Positions 52,856 through 63,430 of a DNA stretch of 64,000 bases are shown piece after piece. This stretch comes from Methylotenera sp. (GTDB lineage: Bacteria; Pseudomonadota; Gammaproteobacteria; Burkholderiales; Methylophilaceae). Within the stretch, counting starts at the first letter, position 1. Each line of letters opens with the position of its first letter. The stretch is taken from positions 62,001 to 126,000 of the forward strand of contig JACMNB010000036.1 of NCBI GenBank assembly GCA_014378845.1, given 5' to 3'. Both the position numbers and the translations under genes were made by a program. The notes beneath the pieces were generated by a model. It saw nothing but the letters and a program-made list of their open reading frames with translations, was not told where the DNA came from and ran no database searches.

Positions 52856-54961
52856 TTAGGCGAAACCAACTGAGGTTAATACTAAATCAATCAGCTTGAT
52901 ACCAATAAAAGGCACAATCAGCCCGCCAAGCCCATAAATTAATAGGTTCCTGCGTAACAATTGCTGCGCACCCACGGCTTTGTAAGGCACGCCTTTTAAA
53001 GCCAGCGGTATTAAAAAAATGATAATAAGCGCATTGAATATCACGGCCGAAAGAATCGCCGAATTTGGGCTGCCAAGATGCATGATATTTAATGCATTGA
53101 GCTGAGGATATGTGCTGGCAAAAGCCGCAGGAATAATCGCAAAATATTTGGCTACATCATTCGCAATACTGAATGTGGTTAGCGATCCACGCGTCATCAG
53201 CATTTGTTTACCAATTTCTACAATTTCAATCAGCTTAGTCGGGTTAGAATCTAAATCCACCATATTGCCTGCTTCTTTTGCCGCTTGGGTCCCCGTATTC
53301 ATGGCAACTGCAACGTCTGCTTGCGCCAATGCTGGCGCGTCATTCGTACCGTCACCCGTCATGGCGACTAATTTGCCTTCGGCTTGATGGTCGCGAATCA
53401 ACTTTAATTTAGCTTCTGGGGTCGCTTCAGCTAAAAAGTCATCTACGCCTGCTTCTGCGGCAATTGCAGCTGCGGTTAAGCGGTTATCACCCGTAATCAT
53501 AATGGTGCTAATGCCCATGCGGCGTAACTCAGCAAAGCGCTCTTTAATACCGCCTTTTACAGTATCTTTAAGCTCTACCACACCCAATATTACGCTGCCA
53601 TCTGATACCACTAATGGTGTGCTGCCACGGCGCGCAACATCATCCACTTTTAGCATTAACTCAGCTGAAAATACACCACCTAAGCCTTCCACATGTGCCT
53701 TAATAGCGCTGGCAGCCCCTTTACGAACTTGACGCGCTGCTTCATTCCCCATTTTTAAATCTACACCGCTCATCCTAGTTTGTGCAGTAAATGCAATGAA
53801 AGTCGCATTTAGCGAGGCAATATCACGCTCGCGAATATTAAAGCGATTTTTTGCCAAAATCACAATGCTGCGACCTTCTGGCGTTTCGTCTGTGAGTGAC
53901 GCCAGTTGTGCTGCGTCTGCCAATGCTTGCTCTGTCACACCAGCCGCTGCTATAAAAGCTGAGGCTTGGCGGTTGCCCAAGGTAATCGTCCCAGTTTTAT
54001 CTAACAACAAAACGTTAACATCGCCCGCTGCTTCTACTGCACGACCAGAAGTAGCAATGACATTGGCTTGCATCATACGGCTCATTCCCGCGACGCCTAT
54101 CGCAGAAAGTAAGCCAGCAATGGTGGTGGGGATTAAACAAACAAGTAATGAAACCAAGACTGTGATGCTGGGCGCTGACCCTGCGCCCGCCGCATTTACA
54201 CCAAATAATGAAAACGGTAGTAGCGTTACTGTTACCAATAAAAACACAATAGTCAGTGCAACCAACAAAATAGTCAGCGCAATTTCATTGGGTGTTTTTT
54301 GACGTTTTGCGCCCTCTACCATCGAAATCATACGGTCTAAAAATGCTTCACCAGGGTTGACTGTTACGCGCACTACTATCCAATCAGACAATACCTGTGT
54401 ACCGCCTGTCACCGCACTAAAATCGCCACCCGATTCGCGGATAACAGGCGCAGATTCACCTGTAATTGCCGCTTCATTGACGGAAGCGATACCATCAATC
54501 ACTTCACCATCAGCAGGAATCATATCGCCGGCTTCAATGAGTAAAATATCGCCTTTGCGCAAACTATTGCTATCAGTCAGACCAATTGCAGAATCCCGAG
54601 ATTCATTGGCTAGCTTTTTGGCAACCACGTTTTTTTTAGAATCCCGTAGTGAGGCCGCTTGCGCTTTACTACGACCTTCTGCCAAGGCTTCTGCAAAATT
54701 GGCAAATAACACGGTAAACCAAAGCCATAATGTCACCAGTGCAATAAAACCAGTTGGTGCGTCTGCTTTGCCAAATAAAGCTTGTAGTAATATTAGCGTT
54801 GTTAAAATACAGCCTAAATACACTACAAACATCACCGGATTGCGCCACTGAATTTGAGGCGTTAGTTTTTTAAATGAATCCACGATGGCTGGTTTTACTA
54901 ATACTGGATCAAACATTGTGTTTAAACTTGAAGCTTTCGTACTTGCACTAGAACTTGACAT
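52856..54961 (-). CDS. kdpB: Potassium-transporting ATPase ATP-binding subunit KdpB
   Basis: This is a P-type ATPase (class IA), 701 residues. Features are the TGES actuator loop ([16 protein letters not shown]), phosphorylation site in [15 protein letters not shown]-domain, hinge [24 protein letters not shown], and about seven TM helices including [21 protein letters not shown]. It powers the channel-like KdpA. AGGA lies six bases before the ATG. It is 35 bp downstream of kdpA. The length is slightly above the E. coli protein (682), due to a Ser/Ala-rich N-terminal extension. Confidence 0.97.
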   Translation of the reverse strand: MSSSSASTKASSLNTMFDPVLVKPAIVDSFKKLTPQIQWRNPVMFVVYLGCILTTLILLQALFGKADAPTGFIALVTLWLWFTVLFANFAEALAEGRSKAQAASLRDSKKNVVAKKLANESRDSAIGLTDSNSLRKGDILLIEAGDMIPADGEVIDGIASVNEAAITGESAPVIRESGGDFSAVTGGTQVLSDWIVVRVTVNPGEAFLDRMISMVEGAKRQKTPNEIALTILLVALTIVFLLVTVTLLPFSLFGVNAAGAGSAPSITVLVSLLVCLIPTTIAGLLSAIGVAGMSRMMQANVIATSGRAVEAAGDVNVLLLDKTGTITLGNRQASAFIAAAGVTEQALADAAQLASLTDETPEGRSIVILAKNRFNIRERDIASLNATFIAFTAQTRMSGVDLKMGNEAARQVRKGAASAIKAHVEGLGGVFSAELMLKVDDVARRGSTPLVVSDGSVILGVVELKDTVKGGIKERFAELRRMGISTIMITGDNRLTAAAIAAEAGVDDFLAEATPEAKLKLIRDHQAEGKLVAMTGDGTNDAPALAQADVAVAMNTGTQAAKEAGNMVDLDSNPTKLIEIVEIGKQMLMTRGSLTTFSIANDVAKYFAIIPAAFASTYPQLNALNIMHLGSPNSAILSAVIFNALIIIFLIPLALKGVPYKAVGAQQLLRRNLLIYGLGGLIVPFIGIKLIDLVLTSVGFA

Positions 54962-54996
54962 AATTTTTCCTAATATTCTGTAATTAAATAATTGGT

Positions 54997-56787
54997 CTAT
55001 TTAATAACCGTCATGAGCAATTGCTCTACCACAGGGCCAAGCGCTAGTGCTGGAACGTAGGTGAGCGCACCTACCAAAACCACAGCACCAATTAGCAAGG
55101 TGACAAATAAAGGCCCATGCGTAGGCAGAGTACCCAAACTGACTGGAATGCGTTTTTTAGCTGCCATAGAGCCTGCAATCGCCAACACAGGCAAGATAAT
55201 GCCGAAACGACCTAAGAACATGGCAATTGCGAGCAATGTGTTATAGAACGGCGTATTGGCTGAAAGGCCAGCAAACGCACTACCGTTATTATTAGCCGCA
55301 GATGACAGCGCATATAAAATCTCACTAAAACCATGCGCGCCAGGGTTGGCAATGCCAGCGGTGCCAGAAGTTACGCTGACCGCTACAGCGGTGCCAATTA
55401 ACACCAACAATGGCGTGACTAAAATAATAATCGCGGTCATTTTCATGTCGAATATTTCGATTTTCTTACCTAAATATTCAGGTGTGCGGCCTATCATTAA
55501 GCCCGCGATAAATACCGCCAATACGGCATAAATCAGCATGGTATAAAGCCCAGAACCTACGCCGCCAAAAACCACTTCACCCAATTGAATTAACCATAGT
55601 GGCACTAGGCCTCCCATCGGCGTAAACGAATCGTGCATGGCATTGACCGCCCCGCATGAAGCTGCCGTGGTGACGGTCGCAAATAAGGCTGACGAAACAA
55701 TACCAAAGCGCGTTTCTTTGCCTTCCATATTACCGCCAGACTGCAATGCCGTAACGGTTTGATTCGCACCGCTGGCCGTCAATATTGGGTTACCCGCCTG
55801 CTCTGCCCAAAGCGCAACACTTAACAGGCACACAAAAATAATCGCCATCGCAGAAAAAACCGCCCAGCCTTGTCTTCTATCGCCCACCATTAAGCCGAAG
55901 GTAAAGCAAAGTCCGGCGGGAATTAAGAATATCGCGACCATCTGTAAAAAATTAGAAAGCGGCGTTGGATTTTCAAAAGGATGTGCAGAGTTAGCGTTAA
56001 AAAACCCGCCGCCATTGGTACCAATCATTTTAATCGCCTCTTGCGAAGCCACAGGACCCATTGCCAGTATTTGGGTCGCAATGGTTTGTGGCGCTGGTTT
56101 GCCTGTGGCATCTGGCTCTGAGTATTCAGTGGTTTGTAGGGTAGTAACTTCTTTATAAGCATCAAAGTTTTGAATTACGCCTTGACCCATTAACACAATC
56201 GCGAAGATGAATGATAACGGCAATAAAATATACAAAGTAGATCGAGTTATATCGACCCAAAAGTTACCGATGGTTTTTGAGGTGTGTCGCGCGAAACCAC
56301 GAATTAATGCAATCACTACTGCCAAGCCTGTGGCCGCTGATAGGAAGTTTTGTACAGTGAGTGCCAACATCTGCGTGAGGTAACTCATGGTAGATTCACC
56401 AGCGTAACCTTGCCAGTTAGTATTCGTGACAAAACTAATAGCCGTATTGAAGGATGAATCTTGGCTGACAGCAGGAAAGTGCTGTGGGTTTAATGGCAAC
56501 CAAACTTGCCAGCGTTGTAACACATACACAGCAATCATGCCGATGATATTAAATAGCATTAGCGCAACTGCGTAGTGTTTCCAATTCATCTCTTGTTCAG
56601 GCTTTGTCCCCAACGGACGATAAATGAATCGCTCTAACGGGCCACCAAGTTTATTGGCGATAGCTGATTCGCCGTGCATTACCTTGTAAATCCAAATGCC
56701 CATTGGCTTGGTCATGACAAACAAAACGACTAAATACAAGCCTACTTGTACCATTGCATTTGAAAACATGGGTGTATTAGATAACAT
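54997..56787 (-). CDS. kdpA: Potassium-transporting ATPase potassium-binding subunit KdpA
   Basis: This is the K+-selective, channel-like subunit, 596 residues with about ten TM helices. The selectivity-filter loops are visible: [61 protein letters not shown] and [14 protein letters not shown]. The start ATG at 56787 overlaps the kdpF stop (TAATG), with GGAG inside kdpF acting as its ribosome site. It ends 35 bp before kdpB. Confidence 0.97.
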   Translation of the reverse strand: MLSNTPMFSNAMVQVGLYLVVLFVMTKPMGIWIYKVMHGESAIANKLGGPLERFIYRPLGTKPEQEMNWKHYAVALMLFNIIGMIAVYVLQRWQVWLPLNPQHFPAVSQDSSFNTAISFVTNTNWQGYAGESTMSYLTQMLALTVQNFLSAATGLAVVIALIRGFARHTSKTIGNFWVDITRSTLYILLPLSFIFAIVLMGQGVIQNFDAYKEVTTLQTTEYSEPDATGKPAPQTIATQILAMGPVASQEAIKMIGTNGGGFFNANSAHPFENPTPLSNFLQMVAIFLIPAGLCFTFGLMVGDRRQGWAVFSAMAIIFVCLLSVALWAEQAGNPILTASGANQTVTALQSGGNMEGKETRFGIVSSALFATVTTAASCGAVNAMHDSFTPMGGLVPLWLIQLGEVVFGGVGSGLYTMLIYAVLAVFIAGLMIGRTPEYLGKKIEIFDMKMTAIIILVTPLLVLIGTAVAVSVTSGTAGIANPGAHGFSEILYALSSAANNNGSAFAGLSANTPFYNTLLAIAMFLGRFGIILPVLAIAGSMAAKKRIPVSLGTLPTHGPLFVTLLIGAVVLVGALTYVPALALGPVVEQLLMTVIK

Positions 56788-56876
56788 TAAAAATTCTCCG
56801 GTTTAACTAACACGTAGAATAAATAAATCAATATAAATAGCGCTAATAAGCCGCTAATCCAAAATATGATGTTCAT
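56787..56876 (-). CDS. kdpF: KdpF, small membrane subunit of the Kdp pump
   Basis: This is a 29-residue peptide, [20 protein letters not shown] followed by YVLVKPENF, with one TM helix. The xGLLAL start and the YVLVKPE end are the KdpF signature (E. coli KdpF has similar length and the same YAL-KPE-type ending). It overlaps kdpA by one base (TAATG), showing translational coupling. It is the first gene of kdpFABCDE. It is easily missed because of its size. Confidence 0.92.
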   Translation of the reverse strand: MNIIFWISGLLALFILIYLFYVLVKPENF

Positions 56877-57284
56877 TTTTTTACCGCCCAAGTCTTAACA
56901 ACATTTGAAACAATCGAAGGTTAATAATAGGCTTAGCGGAATAAAAAAGTCGTAAGATGTATTCGGTATGGTGTAAATAAGTTGTAAAAATTGATTTAAT
57001 TTAAACAAAATTATTTTAACTCAGCAGTTGGGTTTGAATAAAAGTTGCCAAATTAGTAGTCAGTTGCTTAGCGGATGAATTGCTTAACTAGCCGTGTGTT
57101 TCGGCAGTGAGATGTTTGGCTAGGTAACTTTTATAGAGTTAACTTTTTTGAAGGTGCGGATTAGCACTGGCTTACAGACTGTAGGCCAGCATTTTGTTAA
57201 CAAGATTTGATATTCCAAAAGCTTAAATGCAGCCTAAAAGGTGCAATACAATAGCAAACGTTACAGCAGAGAAGTGTTTCAATA
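56877..57284. other. Intergenic region upstream of kdpF, with hairpin
   Basis: About 408 bp hold no plausible gene. Close to kdpF, the minus strand has a T-rich stretch (CTTACGACTTTTTTATTCC, near 56937-56957), which resembles the T-tracts bound by KdpE in E. coli; this is suggestive only. At 57167-57189 an almost perfect 11-bp hairpin (CTGGCTTACAG / CTGTAGGCCAG) lies about 95 bp after the cyclase stop, without a T-run. The kdp promoter should lie here. Confidence 0.5.
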
Positions 57285-58490
57285 TCAATGACATTGACCC
57301 ATGGCAATTTGCGCTTGCGTGCATTGCTTTTCACTACCATTGGCTACGCTATCTTTAAAACCTTGCCAAGTTGATTTGTCTTTTGATTTTGCATCCTTGC
57401 TCTTATCGGCCGTGTTAGTTGCGGAATTCGTAACAGGCTTATTAACAGCAGTTGCGGGATGGGAGTTATCTGTCGGCACTTTTTTGGGTAACACAAATTC
57501 TGGCGGCATATCTGCTGGCGCTTCTTTGCTGGCTTTTTTCTTGGCTGGTTTCAATTTAGCCTGAAATTTTGCCTGAGATTTATCCTGTTCTGCAGTTTGG
57601 TCTTTGACTAGCTGCACAGTGCCGGTATCGCGCGTTTTTTCCATCGTCTCGTTTGGCATCAAACTATCCACTTTACTGCTGACCGACGCGCTTAAATTGA
57701 CGCTAGGCTTAAGTTTTGGGCTAGCTAAAGGCGTTAAAACTTCCATTGGTTTGGTTTGTTCTACCGCATTAACCAATGTTATTGCAGGTGATTTTGGCGC
57801 TGCGTTTAATTTAATCAAGCCTAAAAAAACTGCCATTACAGGGATGGCAAGGGCTGCGTATGCCCAATTAAACGTTTTGGCAGATGTGCCTGTGGCTTGC
57901 TCGGCGCTGGTTGGCACGGCAGATCGGCCATTAGAAAGCAATACGTCTTTTTGTAAACGTACCGAATATACTTCATGCTCGCGCACATGTTTGTCTTGCT
58001 TAATACCAGAATAATCAAATAGTTGTGCAATCTCTTGCGATAAGCGTGAGGTGATTTCAAAATACGAGCGTGACACCAAAATTTGATTGGGCTCTGCAAA
58101 ACTCATAATACGCTGCGCCACATTAATGCCATCGCCAATAATATTGACTTGGCTGTTAATATCATTCATCACGCGCACGGTACCCAAATTAATGCCAAAG
58201 CGCACAAATAACGGTTTTTTATTACCAACATTGTTTTTAATAATTTCATCGCGAATCGCCAGCGCTATAAATAGCGCATCTTCAGGCGAGCCAGAACATG
58301 CAATTGCCGCGCCATCACCCGCATCCACAATAATGCGGTCATTTTGCGCAATATCTTTTAGGGCATAACTGACTAAATTATTAAATTGGTTTTTTGCTTC
58401 AATTTGTTCGGCATCAGACTTTTTTGAATAATCAATCATATCCAAAAACACAATGCTGCAAATAAAGGTTTTGTTGATTCTATCGTTCAT
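57285..58490 (-). CDS. Class III adenylate/guanylate cyclase with TM anchor and extracytoplasmic tail
   Basis: This is a 401-residue protein. The N-terminal cyclase homology domain (about 8-165) keeps the two metal Asp residues (D17 in VFLDMIDYS and D59 in VDAGDGAAIACSG), and GDGINVAQRI with the transition-state Asn and Arg. A single TM helix follows at about 208-228 (YAALAIPVMAVFLGLIKL). The rest is a Lys/Pro/Ser-rich, low-complexity outer segment ending in a small two-Cys motif, CTQAQIAMGQCH. Having the enzyme inside at the N-terminus and an unstructured outer tail at the C-terminus is unusual. Whether it makes cAMP or cGMP is not decided by eye. The gene is probably monocistronic, with tandem repeats just upstream of its start. 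Confidence 0.88.
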   Translation of the reverse strand: MNDRINKTFICSIVFLDMIDYSKKSDAEQIEAKNQFNNLVSYALKDIAQNDRIIVDAGDGAAIACSGSPEDALFIALAIRDEIIKNNVGNKKPLFVRFGINLGTVRVMNDINSQVNIIGDGINVAQRIMSFAEPNQILVSRSYFEITSRLSQEIAQLFDYSGIKQDKHVREHEVYSVRLQKDVLLSNGRSAVPTSAEQATGTSAKTFNWAYAALAIPVMAVFLGLIKLNAAPKSPAITLVNAVEQTKPMEVLTPLASPKLKPSVNLSASVSSKVDSLMPNETMEKTRDTGTVQLVKDQTAEQDKSQAKFQAKLKPAKKKASKEAPADMPPEFVLPKKVPTDNSHPATAVNKPVTNSATNTADKSKDAKSKDKSTWQGFKDSVANGSEKQCTQAQIAMGQCH

Positions 58491-58507
58491 GGTTTATTTT
58501 CAAAATC

Positions 58508-58546
58508 CACTTTTAAAATTCACTTTTAAACTTCACTTTTAAACTA
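58508..58546. repeat. Three tandem 13-bp repeats upstream of the cyclase gene
   Basis: CACTTTTAAAATT (58508-58520), CACTTTTAAACTT (58521-58533) and CACTTTTAAACTA (58534-58546) lie 17 bp upstream of the cyclase start, in its leader or promoter. They could be a regulator array or a slippage-prone tract. The rest of 58491-58787 shows no gene. Confidence 0.8.
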
Positions 58547-58787
58547 AGTTGTCATTTTTATAACATGAATGACTACTTTAAGGCCAAGTCAAATTCGCTT
58601 ATGTCAGTCAATCAATGGCCATACAACCAATACAGGCTTGGGGCGGTTAATCATTCCAACCACATTGGCTGGTTATCCTATTATTAAGCTTAACGATTGA
58701 TAAGCAATCAACATGCCAATAACAAGCAAAATATAGTGATTGCTAAAAATGGGTAAAACCAATCATCAAGCGCAGCCGCTAATCGAG

Positions 58788-59987
58788 TTAAGCCAACACT
58801 TTAGTATCGCGGGTAATTTGGGTATACCCCACCACTTGGTTTCTGCCGCTATTTTTTGCGCTATACAGTGCGCCATCTGCGGCAGCTACCAGGCCTTTAA
58901 AATCATAACCAGCGCGCACCGAATCGGCAACGCCAATGCTGATGGTTGTTTTAATTTCTCCGCGCGCCAGCTCAGGCTCAGATTTAAGTGGGCTTGCCTC
59001 AATAGCAGTGCGAATGCGCTCCGCCAGCCCTATGGCAGCACTTTCGGTGGTGTTAGGCAAAAAAGCGCAAAATTCCTCGCCTCCATAGCGGCCAAATACA
59101 TCACTTGCGCGCAAAATGCCTGCAATTACTTTTGCAATGTGCCTTAATACATCGTCACCTGTTAAATGCCCATATTTGTCATTTACTTTTTTAAAATGAT
59201 CAATATCAATCAAAATAACGGTCATGCTTAAATTAATGCGCTTACACATATCTTGCATTTTTGCAGCGGCATCTTCTAATCCGCGCCGATTTAAAATATT
59301 GGTAAGCCCATCAATAGTGGCAATTGATTCTAAATTTTGATTCAGTTTATAGCTTAATATCAACACAAAAAGGCTGGATATAAAAAATTGCGCCACCGCG
59401 CCCAACATAAAGGTATAGGCATTAATCGGCCATTTGGCAAACGATTCAAAACCCTCGCCGCCCGCGCGCAAAGCATAGACAAAGCGGCTTAACATCAATA
59501 GAGCCATTAACAAATACAGGCTGGAGACTATCCAAAATAAATTGCCCACTAAACCATCATCGCGCGAAAATGTTAAGCGCGCGCTGTAAAGATAAATCAC
59601 TGAGAAAATAAGCGTGCTTAACACAATCGCCAACTGCATATTGTGATGGACGAGCATAAAATAGAGGTCAATTATTGCCAGTAAAATGAATACAATGATG
59701 GGAATTCGATGGTCTGGATTTTTGCCGTTGAAGGCTTGTATGCCATTGATGTATAGGCATAAACCCGCACCAATAAGCGCCATGCCAGGCAAAAAAATAA
59801 GCTTAGGCGCGTCTAACTGCATCAAAACCAACACCATGCCAAGGCCAATCACCAAATTGCCCACCGCCCAATAGCCGGGGCCGTTTACACCTTTATGATG
59901 CGAACGCGTAATTGCCAACAACATGGACAACATGAAGGTGAGCAACATTGACATGAAAATAATGGTTTTTAAGTCAAACTTGGGCAC
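58788..59987 (-). CDS. Membrane diguanylate cyclase (GGDEF), multi-TM sensor
   Basis: This is a 399-residue c-di-GMP synthase. The N-terminal 220 residues form about seven TM helices with short loops (for example IIFMSMLLTFMLSMLLA, YWAVGNLVIGLGMVLVLM, RIPIIVFILLAIIDLYFML). The GGDEF domain (about 225-390) has TIDGLTNILNRRGLE, VILIDIDHFKKVNDKYGHLTGD and the active site RYGGEEFCAFLP. The catalytic residues are complete. A possible RxxD inhibitory site is not evident. The sensor is of the general 7TM type with no recognised ligand. Single gene, followed by the tandem-repeat region of the cyclase. Confidence 0.93.
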   Translation of the reverse strand: MPKFDLKTIIFMSMLLTFMLSMLLAITRSHHKGVNGPGYWAVGNLVIGLGMVLVLMQLDAPKLIFLPGMALIGAGLCLYINGIQAFNGKNPDHRIPIIVFILLAIIDLYFMLVHHNMQLAIVLSTLIFSVIYLYSARLTFSRDDGLVGNLFWIVSSLYLLMALLMLSRFVYALRAGGEGFESFAKWPINAYTFMLGAVAQFFISSLFVLILSYKLNQNLESIATIDGLTNILNRRGLEDAAAKMQDMCKRINLSMTVILIDIDHFKKVNDKYGHLTGDDVLRHIAKVIAGILRASDVFGRYGGEEFCAFLPNTTESAAIGLAERIRTAIEASPLKSEPELARGEIKTTISIGVADSVRAGYDFKGLVAAADGALYSAKNSGRNQVVGYTQITRDTKVLA

Positions 59988-60225
59988 TGTTTTTTAAACC
60001 TCCAGTAAAACCTGTAGCTAAACCTTGAATTGCAGCGTTAAGAAAGCCATTTATTGTTAACTTGCGCGCAAAAAGATGTTGATAACGATTAGCGCATCCC
60101 TTATCCCACGCGTAAAATTGATTAAAGCAGTTACAATACCGCTCTTATTTTGTTTGGTTTTTTACACTGTCGGCATCAGTATATCTCGCCTCACTCATTT
60201 TTAGTATTGGCTTTGCAATAAATTC

Positions 60226-62253
60226 ATGTTAAATCAATTAAATAGCCCGCAGCGCGAGGCGGTTAAATATTTGGACGGCCCTTTATTGGTGTTAGCTGGC
60301 GCTGGCAGCGGCAAAACACGGGTGATTACCGAAAAAATTGGCTATTTAATCAACCAAGCGGGCTACAACCCAAAAGAAATCGCCGCTATTACCTTTACTA
60401 ACAAAGCATCACGCGAGATGCAAGAGCGTGTAGGCAAGCTAATGCTGGGTAAAAATACCAAAGGCTTGACGATTGCCACCTTCCATTCGCTTGGCCTGCA
60501 AATGTTGCGACAAGAGGCGGCTTTATTGGGCTACAAGCCGCAGTTTTCCATTTTAGATTCATCTGATAGTTTTAAAATTCTCAGCGATGTATTAGCTACG
60601 ACAGACAAAAAATTGCTTAAAACTACACAATGGCAAATTAGCGCTTGGAAAAACGCCTTTATTAATCCCGATCAAGCCAAAGCGACTGCTGATGAGGATT
60701 TAACGCACGCGGCTGCCAAGGTGTATCAAATTTATCAGCAAACTTTAAAAGCTTATCAAGCCGTTGATTTTGATGACTTAATTAAATTACCCGTTGAGCT
60801 TTTTGAGCAACATGAGACAGCGCTTAACAAATGGCAGGGCAAGCTGCAATATTTACTGGTGGACGAATATCAAGACACCAACGCCTGCCAATATAAGCTA
60901 GTCAAAATGCTCACTGGCGTGCGCGGTCAATTTACCGCGGTGGGCGATGACGACCAAGCGATTTATGGCTGGCGCGGCGCCGATGTAGAAAATTTGCGCC
61001 AATTGACTACCGATTTTAGCCGTTTAAAAGTGATTAAATTAGAGCAAAACTATCGTTCTACGGTGCGCATTTTACGCGCCGCCAACGCGGTCATTGCGAA
61101 CAACCCTAAACTTTTTGATAAAAAATTGTGGAGCGATTTAGGTACAGGCGACATGATTCAAGTTTCTGCGCAGCAGAGTGACCTCGCCGAGGCCGAAAGC
61201 GTTGTGATGAAGCTGCAAGCGCATAAATTTGAGCATCGTACGCATTATAAAGACTACGCCATTTTGTATCGCGGTAACCATCAAGCGCGTTTGTTAGAAG
61301 AAAAACTGCGCGATCAAAAAATCCCTTATACCATTTCGGGCGGGCAATCATTTTTTGATAAAGCCGAGATTAAAGATTTAGTCAGTTATTTGCGGCTAGT
61401 CGCGAATGAGGATGATGACCCAGCGTTTATTCGCGCCGCTACCACGCCCAAAAAAGGCATTGGCAACACTACGTTAGAGCGCCTTGGCGAATATGCTAGC
61501 TTGCACAAAAAATCACTGTTTGCCGCCGCTTATGAAGGCGCATTTCAACGTGAACTTGGCCAAAAACAGTGTGATGATTTGCTCACCTTTTGCAATTACA
61601 TCAGCAACTTGCAAGTGCGCGCGGTAAAAGACCCAGCAGGCGAAGTGTTAAATGATTTATTAATCGCTATTCAATACGAAGCTTTTTTATACGACCATGA
61701 AGAGCCGCGCGCGGCCGAAAGAAAATGGAAAAACGTACTGGATTTTATTGGCTGGTTGACCAAAAAAGGCGATTCAAGCACCGATTTTGGCCATGAAACC
61801 GAAGGCAAAAATTTGCTCGAACTCACACAAATGGTGTCATTAATGAGTATGCTAGAAGGCCGCGACGACGGCGAACCAAACGCAGTAAAGCTATCAACAT
61901 TACACGCCGCCAAAGGTTTGGAGTTTGGCCACGTGTTTTTAATTGGTGTGGAAGAAGGCATTTTGCCGCATAGCAGCAGCCTAGAAGTGGGCAGTGAAGC
62001 GCAAATTGAAGAAGAACGCCGCTTAATGTATGTAGGCATTACCCGCGCGCAAAAAAGCTTAACGATTAGCTGGTGCAAAAAACGTAAACGCGCTGGCGAA
62101 GTACAAATGTGCGAACCTAGCCGCTTTATTGCCGAGCTGCCAAGTGCTGATTTAAAACACTTTGGCAACCCATTTAACGACCCCGAAGTGAGTAAAGATT
62201 TTGGTAAAAGTAAAATGGCTAACATTCGTGCCATGCTTAACAATAGCATTTGA
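60226..62253 (+). CDS. rep: ATP-dependent DNA helicase Rep
   Basis: This is a UvrD-family 3'-5' helicase that helps replication forks past obstacles, 675 residues, matching E. coli Rep (673). Motifs are Q/I (LNSPQREAV, LAGAGSGKTRVI), Ia (ITFTNKASREMQERV), II (LLVDEYQDTNACQ), III (AVGDDDQAIYGWRGAD), IV (LEQNYRST), V (LSTLHAAKGLEFGHVFL) and VI (EERRLMYVGITRAQ). The fit is closer to Rep than UvrD because of the short C-terminus. The ATG at 60226 is directly followed by the conserved LNSPQ. Single gene. Confidence 0.96.
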   Translation: MLNQLNSPQREAVKYLDGPLLVLAGAGSGKTRVITEKIGYLINQAGYNPKEIAAITFTNKASREMQERVGKLMLGKNTKGLTIATFHSLGLQMLRQEAALLGYKPQFSILDSSDSFKILSDVLATTDKKLLKTTQWQISAWKNAFINPDQAKATADEDLTHAAAKVYQIYQQTLKAYQAVDFDDLIKLPVELFEQHETALNKWQGKLQYLLVDEYQDTNACQYKLVKMLTGVRGQFTAVGDDDQAIYGWRGADVENLRQLTTDFSRLKVIKLEQNYRSTVRILRAANAVIANNPKLFDKKLWSDLGTGDMIQVSAQQSDLAEAESVVMKLQAHKFEHRTHYKDYAILYRGNHQARLLEEKLRDQKIPYTISGGQSFFDKAEIKDLVSYLRLVANEDDDPAFIRAATTPKKGIGNTTLERLGEYASLHKKSLFAAAYEGAFQRELGQKQCDDLLTFCNYISNLQVRAVKDPAGEVLNDLLIAIQYEAFLYDHEEPRAAERKWKNVLDFIGWLTKKGDSSTDFGHETEGKNLLELTQMVSLMSMLEGRDDGEPNAVKLSTLHAAKGLEFGHVFLIGVEEGILPHSSSLEVGSEAQIEEERRLMYVGITRAQKSLTISWCKKRKRAGEVQMCEPSRFIAELPSADLKHFGNPFNDPEVSKDFGKSKMANIRAMLNNSI

Positions 62254-62288
62254 GCATTTATTCAAAGTATATTATAAAATAAATGCTC
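62252..62288. terminator. Hairpin after rep, possible terminator
   Basis: A perfect 11-bp stem GAGCATTTATT (62252-62262, overlapping the rep stop) and AATAAATGCTC (62278-62288) has a 15-base loop. The T-run is poor. It lies between rep and the convergent peroxidase gene. Confidence 0.5.
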
Positions 62289-62347
62289 GTTTAAGCTGAA
62301 TCAATACTGACCGAATAATCACGACGCACATAATTACAGGGCCTGAT

Positions 62348-63382
62348 TCATTTCTGGCCTAGGCGTCTGCCATAACTCACCGCATAGGCGGCTGGGCGTG
62401 CTAATAATATTGGGTCTTCAGAAGCTTCTATGCCATCAACCAAAACAAGCGGATTGAACATGGTCGTTTTTTCAAACTTCGCACCATCAGCGTCCACATT
62501 TTTAAGTGTGAGTGTACCCAATTCAATTTGTTTTCTGGTTTCTGGCCATACTACACTTGGGTCATTCACTACATCACCTTTATCAGCTACTTGGACTGAT
62601 ATGTTGAATTTGGTTGGGGCTTTGCTCAAGCGCACTGGCAGTTCGTCCATCAAATAGTTTGGCGTTGCTTTAGCCGCTTCTTCTTTCGTTAAAAATTCTG
62701 CACCATTGATTGGGGTAATGCGGTAACGGCCATATTGCGTTTCACCTTTTGCATTGGTAAATTTAAAGGCGTTTACACCATAAAAGGCTTCTGTCGCAAA
62801 ACTAACGGGTGCTGGCTTCGGCATTTGTACAAAAGCAAGTGCAGCTGGATGTGTGCCTAAAAATTGATCAACTGGCGTTGGTTTTGCTGCATCAGGGCCA
62901 CTCGCTGCAATTGCGTTGAGTAAGCCTAAAAAGTCTTCAGGCTTGGCGGCAGGGAAGCCATTGGTAGAAATACTCACAATATCGGTATAGGCAGCTTCTG
63001 GTAGCTGAAAACGAATGGCTATGCCTTTGGGAAAGGCGTTCCCATCTGCATCTGGGATGGTTGGTACACCTGTCGCATCTGAAAAACGCACAATTACTGG
63101 GCTAGGTTTTGCTTGTAGATGCACAGCTTTGCTAAGGCTAGCAGCTGATTTTGCTGGCATAAACTCCCCTTGCACGACAATGCCTTTTGCGTGATTGGCA
63201 CGATAATCTTTGTGCGGCCCACCTGATAGTTTTGTGAGCGTATTCACAATTTGCTCGACTACAGGTTTCTCAACTTCAGGCTTACTGCTTATAGCAACAT
63301 CTAATGCATAAGCGCTAGAGATAGTTAAAACTAGCGTAGTAAGCGCTAGACTTTTAATTAATGCATGTTTTGTTTTCATCAT
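62348..63382 (-). CDS. Periplasmic catalase-like peroxidase (SrpA/catalase-related family)
   Basis: This is a 344-residue exported heme protein of the small catalase-related family. A signal peptide (MKTKHALIKSLALTTLVLTISSAYA) comes first. The catalase core starts at KDYRANHAKGIVVQGEF, with the distal His in NHAKG, then VIVRFSDATGVPTIPD, PKGIAIRFQLP and DIVSISTNGFP. The proximal region near the C-terminus, LARPAAYAVSYGRRLGQ, supplies the likely Tyr heme ligand. It is shorter than true catalases (about 480-750), so peroxidase activity is more likely than high catalase activity. ATGs at 63382 and 63379 are both possible, with AAGGA upstream. It is 48 bp downstream of the ohrR-type regulator on the same strand, so probably in its operon. 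Confidence 0.9.
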   Translation of the reverse strand: MMKTKHALIKSLALTTLVLTISSAYALDVAISSKPEVEKPVVEQIVNTLTKLSGGPHKDYRANHAKGIVVQGEFMPAKSAASLSKAVHLQAKPSPVIVRFSDATGVPTIPDADGNAFPKGIAIRFQLPEAAYTDIVSISTNGFPAAKPEDFLGLLNAIAASGPDAAKPTPVDQFLGTHPAALAFVQMPKPAPVSFATEAFYGVNAFKFTNAKGETQYGRYRITPINGAEFLTKEEAAKATPNYLMDELPVRLSKAPTKFNISVQVADKGDVVNDPSVVWPETRKQIELGTLTLKNVDADGAKFEKTTMFNPLVLVDGIEASEDPILLARPAAYAVSYGRRLGQK

Positions 63383-63430
63383 ACTTTCCTTTTAAAAAAC
63401 CGTGAATAAATTGAATATAAAGTGTTTTCG

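Noticed and set aside
57167-57189. Strong terminator for the cyclase gene
   Set aside because: The hairpin is good, but no T-run follows on either strand within a few bases and it is about 95 bp from the stop; left as an unassigned hairpin.
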